DNA of 61,354 nt from Nocardia concava NBRC 100430 (GTDB taxonomy: Bacteria > Actinomycetota > Actinomycetes > Mycobacteriales > Mycobacteriaceae). The position numbers and the translations under genes are program-made. The notes under the pieces were generated by a model. It did no database searches, had not been told where the DNA came from, and saw nothing but the letters and a program-made list of their open reading frames with translations. Location of the stretch: contig NZ_BAFX01000031.1 in assembly GCF_000308815.1 (NCBI RefSeq), forward strand, positions 1 to 61,354. Reading direction: 5' to 3'. Shown in pieces: positions 57,801 to 61,354 of the stretch; position 1 is the stretch's first letter; each line of letters begins with the position of its first letter.

Positions 57801-58089
57801 CGAAGATCTTCACGTGCCCGGCCCCGGCCTCCTTCAACGCCTTGGCCAAGTACTCGAAGTACTCGATGTGCCCGCCCTGATACGAGCTGACCGCGACGCC
57901 CTGCACGTCCTCGGTCACCGCCGCGTCCACGACCTCCCGCACGGCCCGGTTATGCCCTAGATGAATCACCTCGGCCCCTTGGGCCTGAAGGATTCTTCGC
58001 ATGATGTTGATGGCCGCGTCATGGCCATCGAACAGGGCAGCGGCGGTAACGAACCGCACTGGATTGACCGGGACATGCAACTCGGGCAT
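54814..58089 (-). CDS. icmF: Fused isobutyryl-CoA mutase IcmF (B12-dependent)
   Basis: 1091 residues. Order: B12-binding domain (D21-G-H-D-A-A, with L-G-H and S-S-Y-Q-G-G-H), MeaB-like GTPase chaperone domain (P-loop G198-T-G-G-S-G-K-S205), linker, then the (beta/alpha)8 mutase domain. It interconverts isobutyryl-CoA and n-butyryl-CoA; the neighbouring valine-pathway genes fit this better than methylmalonyl-CoA mutase. GGAGG lies 5 nt before the ATG. In the linker, residues about 468-491 (P-S-S-S-R-R-A-F-G-R-D-D-E to Q-K-H-A-G-M-T) are encoded by an in-frame REP-like palindrome. The larger open frame up to 60093 on this strand is antisense to mmsA and is not part of the gene. Confidence 0.94.
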   Translation of the reverse strand: MPELHVPVNPVRFVTAAALFDGHDAAINIMRRILQAQGAEVIHLGHNRAVREVVDAAVTEDVQGVAVSSYQGGHIEYFEYLAKALKEAGAGHVKIFGGGGGVIIPEEIARLAEAGVTIFSPEDGQRLGLPGMINQLISACDVDLSLEPANIDAVLSGDRAALARTLTCLQQGTLPDEDRTALTAAAAARHVPVLGITGTGGSGKSSLTDELIRRLRTDQQDKLRVAVLAVDPTRRRGGGALLGDRIRMNALDGERVYFRSLATRGERELPHDIDTMVIACKAAGFDLVILETPGIGQGDAAIAEHVDVSLYVMTPEFGAASQLEKIDMLDYADVVAINKFERRGAEDALRDVSRQLVRNREDFHALPEDMPVFGTSAATFNDDGVTALYQHLAGLLGEQGLPLQEGVLPRVETRASTRFAQIIPPARVRYLAEIAETVRDYHSETARQIEAAQRVQRLEQVLAELASPSSSRRAFGRDDEVDSGQKHAGMTEVAALLEEARADLSPENAALLAEWPAVAESYRGDEQVVKVRDKELRTTLRRETLSGSSIPRVALPRFTDHGELLRFLRSENLPGRFPFTAGVFPFKRDNEDPARMFAGEGDAFRTNRRFKVLSEHAEAKRLSTAFDSVTLYGHDPAERPDIYGKVGTSGVSIASLEDMKVLYDGFDLDAPTTSVSMTINGPAPTILAYYLNAAIDQAVEQFSAEQGREPTAEEARELRARTLATVRGTVQADILKEDQGQNTCIFSTEFSLRMMADIQEWFVRNSVRNFYSVSISGYHIAEAGANPISQLAFTLSNGFTYVEAYLARGMHIDDFAPNLSFFFSNGMDAEYSVIGRVARRIWAIAMRDKYGANERSQKLKYHVQTSGRSLHAQEMSFNDIRTTLQALIAVYDNCNSLHTNAYDEAVTTPTEESVRRALAIQLIINREWGLAMNENPLQGSFIIDELTDLVEEAVLREFERISERGGVLGAMETGYQRGRIQDESMLYERRKHEGSLPIIGVNTFRNPHEEEHRVLELARGTEAEKQSQLQRVSEFTAKHRDEAPAALARLAAAAAGDDNVFEVLMDAARVCTLQQITETFFTVGGQYRRNV
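56617..56687. repeat. REP-like palindrome inserted in frame in icmF
   Basis: Left arm 56617-56648 has the hairpin ATTCCGGC/GCCGGAAT. The right part has a perfect 15-bp hairpin, CCTCGTCATCCCGGC (56649-56663) with GCCGGGATGACGAGG (56673-56687). The arms match the copy at 47107-47197. About 72 nt are inserted without breaking the reading frame. Confidence 0.85.
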
Positions 58090-58118
58090 GCGTGCCTCCA
58101 CACGGAGAACCTGTAGGT

Positions 58119-58138
58119 GCTGTGAATTATCCCACAGC
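58119..58138. promoter_or_regulatory. Inverted repeat near the icmF promoter
   Basis: GCTGTG (58119-58124) and CACAGC (58133-58138) flank AATTATCC. On the minus strand this centre contains GATAATT, a possible -10 for icmF, so the repeat would straddle the promoter. Confidence 0.45.
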
Positions 58139-58144
58139 CAATAC

Positions 58145-58156
58145 TTGGATGTCCAA
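58145..58156. promoter_or_regulatory. Palindrome in the icmF/mmsA divergent gap
   Basis: TTGGATGTCCAA is an inverted repeat (TTGGA/TCCAA) directly upstream of TATAGG (58158-58163), a possible -10 for mmsA. The 132-bp gap serves both genes, so one regulator could control the whole valine region. Confidence 0.5.
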
Positions 58157-58221
58157 CTATAGGATCGCCACAGACCGCGCAATTCGTGCGCAAGCGTCGC
58201 AAGCATCGAGACAGGACTGGC

Positions 58222-59721
58222 ATGGTTCGCGAACTCACCCATTTCATCGGCGGGAAGCACGTCCCGGGAACTTCGGGCAACTTCGGTGATGTCTTCAATC
58301 CGAGCACCGGGCAGGTTCAGGCGCGGGTGCCGCTGGCGAGCAAGAGTGAGGTCGAGGCGGTCATCGCGAACGCCGCCGCCGCGCAGCCCGCGTGGGCCGC
58401 CACCAACCCGCAGCGCCGCGCCCGGGTGCTGATGAAGTTCCTGACCCTGGTGCAGGACGAGATGGATTCCCTGGCCGCGCTGCTGTCCAGCGAGCACGGC
58501 AAGACCATCGCCGACGCCAGGGGCGATATTCAGCGCGGCCTCGAGGTCATCGAATTCGCCTGCGGCATCCCACATCTGCTCAAGGGCGAGTACACCGAGA
58601 GCGCCGGCACCGGCATCGACGTGTACTCCATGCGCCAGCCGCTCGGTGTCGTCGCGGGCATCACCCCGTTCAACTTCCCGGCCATGATCCCGCTGTGGAA
58701 GGCCGGTCCGGCGCTGGCCTGCGGTAATGCCTTCGTGCTCAAGCCCTCCGAGCGCGACCCCTCGGTGCCGCTGCGCCTGGCCGAGCTGTTCCTCGAGGCC
58801 GGACTGCCCGCGGGCATCTTCAATGTCGTCAATGGCGACAAGGAGGCCGTGGACACGCTGCTGCACGACGAGCGCATCAAGGCCGTCGGCTTCGTCGGCT
58901 CGACCCCGATCGCGCAGTACATCTACGAGACCGCGTCCGCGAACGGCAAGCGCGCGCAGTGCTTCGGCGGCGCGAAGAACCACGCCATCGTCATGCCCGA
59001 CGCCGACCTCGACGATGTGGCCGACCAGCTGATCGGCGCGGGCTACGGCTCGGCCGGTGAGCGCTGCATGGCCATCTCGGTCGCCGTGCCGGTGGGTGAG
59101 GAGACCGCGGATCGCCTGCGCGTCAAGCTCGTCGAGCGCATCAACAAGCTCAATGTCGGCGTTTCCGACGACCCGGGCGCGGACTTCGGCCCGCTGGTCG
59201 GCCGCGACGGCGTGGACCGCGTGAACAACTACGTGCAGATCGGCGTCGACGAGGGCGCGGAGCTGGTCATCGACGGCCGCGGCCTGGTCGTGGAGGGCGG
59301 CGAGGACGGATTCTTCGCGGGCGCTTCGCTGTTCGACAACGTGACCGCGGATATGCGGATCTACAAGGAAGAGATCTTCGGCCCGGTGCTGTCCATCGTG
59401 CGCGCCAAGGACTTCGAAGAGGGCCTGCGCCTGGCCAATGAGCACGAGTACGGCAATGGCGTCGCCATCTTCACCCGCGACGGCGACACCGCCCGCGACT
59501 TCGCGGCCCGCGTGCAGGTCGGCATGGTCGGCATCAACGTCCCGATCCCGGTGCCGATCGCGTACCACACCTTCGGCGGCTGGAAGCGTTCCGGCTTCGG
59601 CGATCTCAACCAGCACGGCCCGGATTCGATCCGCTTCTACACCAAGACCAAGACGGTGACGCAGCGCTGGCCCGCGGGACTCAAGGAGTCCAACGCCTTC
59701 GTCATCCCGACCATGGACTGA
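58222..59721 (+). CDS. mmsA: Methylmalonate-semialdehyde dehydrogenase
   Basis: 499 residues, CoA-acylating aldehyde dehydrogenase that turns methylmalonate semialdehyde into propionyl-CoA in valine catabolism. Hallmarks are P-F-N-F-P-A-M-I-P-L-W, F-V-G-S-T-P-I-A, catalytic C282 in G-E-R-C-M-A-I-S-V and E-I-F-G-P-V-L. MmsA-type enzymes read G-A-K-N-H-A-I-V-M-P-D-A before the Cys, as here. AGGA precedes the ATG at 58222. It heads an operon with the acyl-CoA dehydrogenase (5 bp) and the CoA hydrolase. Confidence 0.96.
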   Translation: MVRELTHFIGGKHVPGTSGNFGDVFNPSTGQVQARVPLASKSEVEAVIANAAAAQPAWAATNPQRRARVLMKFLTLVQDEMDSLAALLSSEHGKTIADARGDIQRGLEVIEFACGIPHLLKGEYTESAGTGIDVYSMRQPLGVVAGITPFNFPAMIPLWKAGPALACGNAFVLKPSERDPSVPLRLAELFLEAGLPAGIFNVVNGDKEAVDTLLHDERIKAVGFVGSTPIAQYIYETASANGKRAQCFGGAKNHAIVMPDADLDDVADQLIGAGYGSAGERCMAISVAVPVGEETADRLRVKLVERINKLNVGVSDDPGADFGPLVGRDGVDRVNNYVQIGVDEGAELVIDGRGLVVEGGEDGFFAGASLFDNVTADMRIYKEEIFGPVLSIVRAKDFEEGLRLANEHEYGNGVAIFTRDGDTARDFAARVQVGMVGINVPIPVPIAYHTFGGWKRSGFGDLNQHGPDSIRFYTKTKTVTQRWPAGLKESNAFVIPTMD

Positions 59722-59726
59722 CGCTG

Positions 59727-60866
59727 ATGTTCGTATTGGACGAGGACGAGAAGGCGATCGTCGAGACCGCCCGCTCCTTCGCCGACGAGCTGCTCGCGCC
59801 CAATGCCCTGGAATGGGATGAGCGCAAGCACTTCCCGGTGGATGTGCTGCGCAAGGCCGGCTCGCTGGGCCTGGGCGGCATCTACGTACGCGAGGACGTG
59901 GGCGGCTCGGAGCTGCGGCGGCTGGACGCCGTGCGCATCTTCGAGCAGCTGGCAACCGGCTGCCCGGCCGTGGCCGCCTACATCTCCATCCACAATATGG
60001 CGACGTGGATGATCGACACGTACGGCGATGAGGCGCAACGCAATCGGTGGCTGCCGGGGCTGACGTCGATGGATCTGTTGGCGTCCTACGCATTGACCGA
60101 GCCGGGAGTCGGCTCCGACGCGGCGGCGTTGAGTACCAAGGCTGTTCGCGACGGCGACGACTACCTGCTCACCGGCGTCAAGCAATTCATCTCCGGCGCG
60201 GGCAGCAGCGATGTGTACGTGATCATGGCGCGCACCGGAGACGAAGGGGCGCGCGGCATCTCGGCGTTCATCGTTCCGGCCGATACGCCGGGGCTTTCCT
60301 TCGGTGCCAATGAGCGGAAGATGGGCTGGAACGCCCAGCCCACCCGCCAGGTCATTCTCGACCATGCCCGGGTGCCCGCCGCCAACCTGCTGGGTGCGGA
60401 GGGCAATGGCTTCCGCATCGCCATGAACGGGCTCAACGGCGGGCGGCTCAATATCGCCGCCTGCTCGATGGGCGGGGCGCAGGCCGCGCTCGACCAGACC
60501 GTGGCCTACATGGCGCAGCGAAAGGCCTTCGGTTCGCGGCTGCTGGACAACACGGCCCTGCAGTTCGAGCTGGCCGATATGCGCACCTCGCTGGAAGCGG
60601 CTCGCACCCTGCTGTGGCGCGCCGCGGCCGCCCTGGACGCCGACGCCCCCGACAAGGTCGAGCTGTGCGCCATGGCCAAGCGGTTCGCCACCGACGCCGG
60701 GTTCGAGGTGGCCAACAAGGCCCTGCAATTGCACGGTGGCTACGGTTACCTGGCCGAATACGGCATCGAGAAGATCGTCCGCGACCTGCGGGTGCATCAG
60801 ATTCTCGAGGGTACGAACGAGATCATGCGGGTGGTCGTCGCCCGCTCGGTGGTAGGAGCAGCATGA
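59727..60866 (+). CDS. Isobutyryl-CoA dehydrogenase (FadE9-like)
   Basis: 379 residues, FAD-dependent. The core has Y-A-L-T-E-P-G-V-G-S-D-A-A, K-Q-F-I-S-G-A-G, R-K-A-F-G-S-R, Q-L-H-G-G-Y-G-Y and I-L-E-G-T-N-E-I-M-R. Position in an mmsA operon points to isobutyryl-CoA (valine step 3) rather than long-chain acyl-CoA, as for FadE9 next to mmsA in mycobacteria. The stop overlaps the next ATG by 4 bp. Confidence 0.92.
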   Translation: MFVLDEDEKAIVETARSFADELLAPNALEWDERKHFPVDVLRKAGSLGLGGIYVREDVGGSELRRLDAVRIFEQLATGCPAVAAYISIHNMATWMIDTYGDEAQRNRWLPGLTSMDLLASYALTEPGVGSDAAALSTKAVRDGDDYLLTGVKQFISGAGSSDVYVIMARTGDEGARGISAFIVPADTPGLSFGANERKMGWNAQPTRQVILDHARVPAANLLGAEGNGFRIAMNGLNGGRLNIAACSMGGAQAALDQTVAYMAQRKAFGSRLLDNTALQFELADMRTSLEAARTLLWRAAAALDADAPDKVELCAMAKRFATDAGFEVANKALQLHGGYGYLAEYGIEKIVRDLRVHQILEGTNEIMRVVVARSVVGAA

Positions 60867-61354
60867 GCGAGCAGGTGACGGAACCCGACGTTCTGATCGA
60901 GAAGCGGGACGGCCTCGGCCTGATCACGCTGAACCGGCCGCGGGCCATCAACGCGCTCACCCACGCCATGGCGCTGGTCATCCTGGACGCGCTGCGCACC
61001 TGGGCCGAGGACGACGAGGTGCGCACGGTGGTGCTCACCGGTGCCGGCGAGCGCGGACTGTGCGCGGGCGGCGATATCGTCGCCATCCACAACGATGCGA
61101 AGAACCTTGTCGCCCAGGGTGATTCGGCGCGGGTCGCCGCCGACTCGGACACCGGCAAGTTCTGGCGCGACGAGTACATCCTCAACGCCTACATCAAGCG
61201 CTACCCCAAGCCCTACGTCGCGGTCATGGACGGCATCGTCATGGGCGGCGGTGTCGGCCTGTCCGGGCACGCCTCGCACCGCATCGTGACCGAGCGTTCC
61301 AAGATCGGCATGCCCGAGGTCGGCATCGGCTTCATCCCGGACGTGGGCGGCACC
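60863..61354 (+). CDS. 3-hydroxyisobutyryl-CoA hydrolase (partial, cut by window end)
   Basis: At least 164 residues of a crotonase-fold protein; the frame is still open at the window edge. Motifs are I-T-L-N-R-P-R-A-I-N-A-L-T, the oxyanion-hole loop G-L-C-A-G-G-D-I, M-G-G-G-V-G-L-S-G-H and P-E-V-G-I-G-F-I-P-D-V-G-G-T. The E-V-G-I-G-F-x-P-D-V-G form is typical of HIBYL-CoA hydrolases rather than enoyl-CoA hydratases. It would release 3-hydroxyisobutyrate, the next valine intermediate. TAGGAG precedes the ATG, which overlaps the upstream stop. Confidence 0.9.
   Translation, partial: MSEQVTEPDVLIEKRDGLGLITLNRPRAINALTHAMALVILDALRTWAEDDEVRTVVLTGAGERGLCAGGDIVAIHNDAKNLVAQGDSARVAADSDTGKFWRDEYILNAYIKRYPKPYVAVMDGIVMGGGVGLSGHASHRIVTERSKIGMPEVGIGFIPDVGGT

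Noticed and set aside
58090..60093. A minus-strand open frame that extends icmF upstream to about 1759 codons
   Set aside because: It runs antisense through mmsA and part of the acyl-CoA dehydrogenase gene, has low-complexity composition, and the icmF start at 58089 has a good ribosome binding site and the family N-terminus.
1..61354. tRNA, rRNA, CRISPR array, prophage or biosynthetic gene cluster
   Set aside because: No cloverleaf-like or rRNA-like sequence, no regularly spaced repeats, no integrase, phage structural genes, PKS or NRPS modules were seen on either strand.

Overview
This is a high-GC actinobacterial chromosome segment, almost certainly from Nocardia or a close relative in the Nocardiaceae. 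A mycolate-type acyl-ACP desaturase (DesA1), a PrrAB two-component pair, a mycothiol-type maleylpyruvate isomerase homologue and a three-gene pntAA-pntAB-pntB transhydrogenase all fit that group. The order birA, PH-domain protein, GtrA, purK, purE, fadE25 follows the mycobacterial Rv3279c-Rv3274c neighbourhood, with extra genes inserted. Nothing here looks like a phage, an IS element or a plasmid, and no tRNA, rRNA or CRISPR array was found.

Layout. 1-6820: housekeeping genes (DUF1707 membrane protein, GNAT remnant, birA), two tandem Ser/Thr kinases, desA1 and a PH-domain membrane protein. 6830-11433: two OmpR-type two-component systems flanking one small secreted Pro-rich protein; the second is PrrAB. 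11399-15785: GtrA, purKE, and a TetR gene followed by fadE25. 16222-23137: small enzymes, a GlcD-like oxidase, a DHA2 exporter with its divergent TetR, an orphan GroES-like protein, an SDR, another TetR and a polysaccharide deacetylase. 23209-26063: the pnt transhydrogenase operon. 26390-34259: HIT protein, MDMPI-fold enzyme, S51 peptidase, two more MFS transporters (one with a MarR partner), an NmrA/AraC pair and a thioesterase. 34270-38503: the branched-chain keto-acid dehydrogenase operon (E1 alpha, E1 beta, E2) with a divergent Lrp/AsnC regulator. 38601-47103: BenE transporter, sulfurtransferase, methyltransferase/TetR pair, secreted HNH nuclease, and a SNF2 helicase plus SWIM protein. 47205-51923: an oxygenase operon (SDR, diiron protein, orphan FMO NADPH domain, Baeyer-Villiger monooxygenase) with a divergent TetR. 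51955-54706: methyltransferase, amidohydrolase and a secreted glycine-zipper protein. 54814-61354: valine/isobutyrate metabolism (icmF, mmsA, isobutyryl-CoA dehydrogenase, 3-hydroxyisobutyryl-CoA hydrolase, the last cut by the window edge).

How the parts fit. BkdABC makes isobutyryl-CoA from valine. The acyl-CoA dehydrogenase, HIBYL-CoA hydrolase and MmsA carry it on toward propionyl-CoA, while IcmF interconverts isobutyryl- and n-butyryl-CoA. Most regulators sit next to or divergent from their likely targets, and several have legible palindromic operators in the intergenic DNA.

Most notable observations. (1) A REP-like palindromic repeat family (core ends CGTCATYCCGGC, loop with GCTTTTG) is present as a full inverted pair between two convergent genes, as a remnant between another convergent pair, and as an in-frame insertion of about 24 codons in the linker of icmF. 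(2) A co-transcribed, FAD-domain-less fragment of a flavin monooxygenase sits between a diiron protein and a complete Baeyer-Villiger monooxygenase. (3) About fifteen starts have a TANNNT-like -10 element 6-8 nt upstream and no ribosome binding site, pointing to widespread leaderless transcription.
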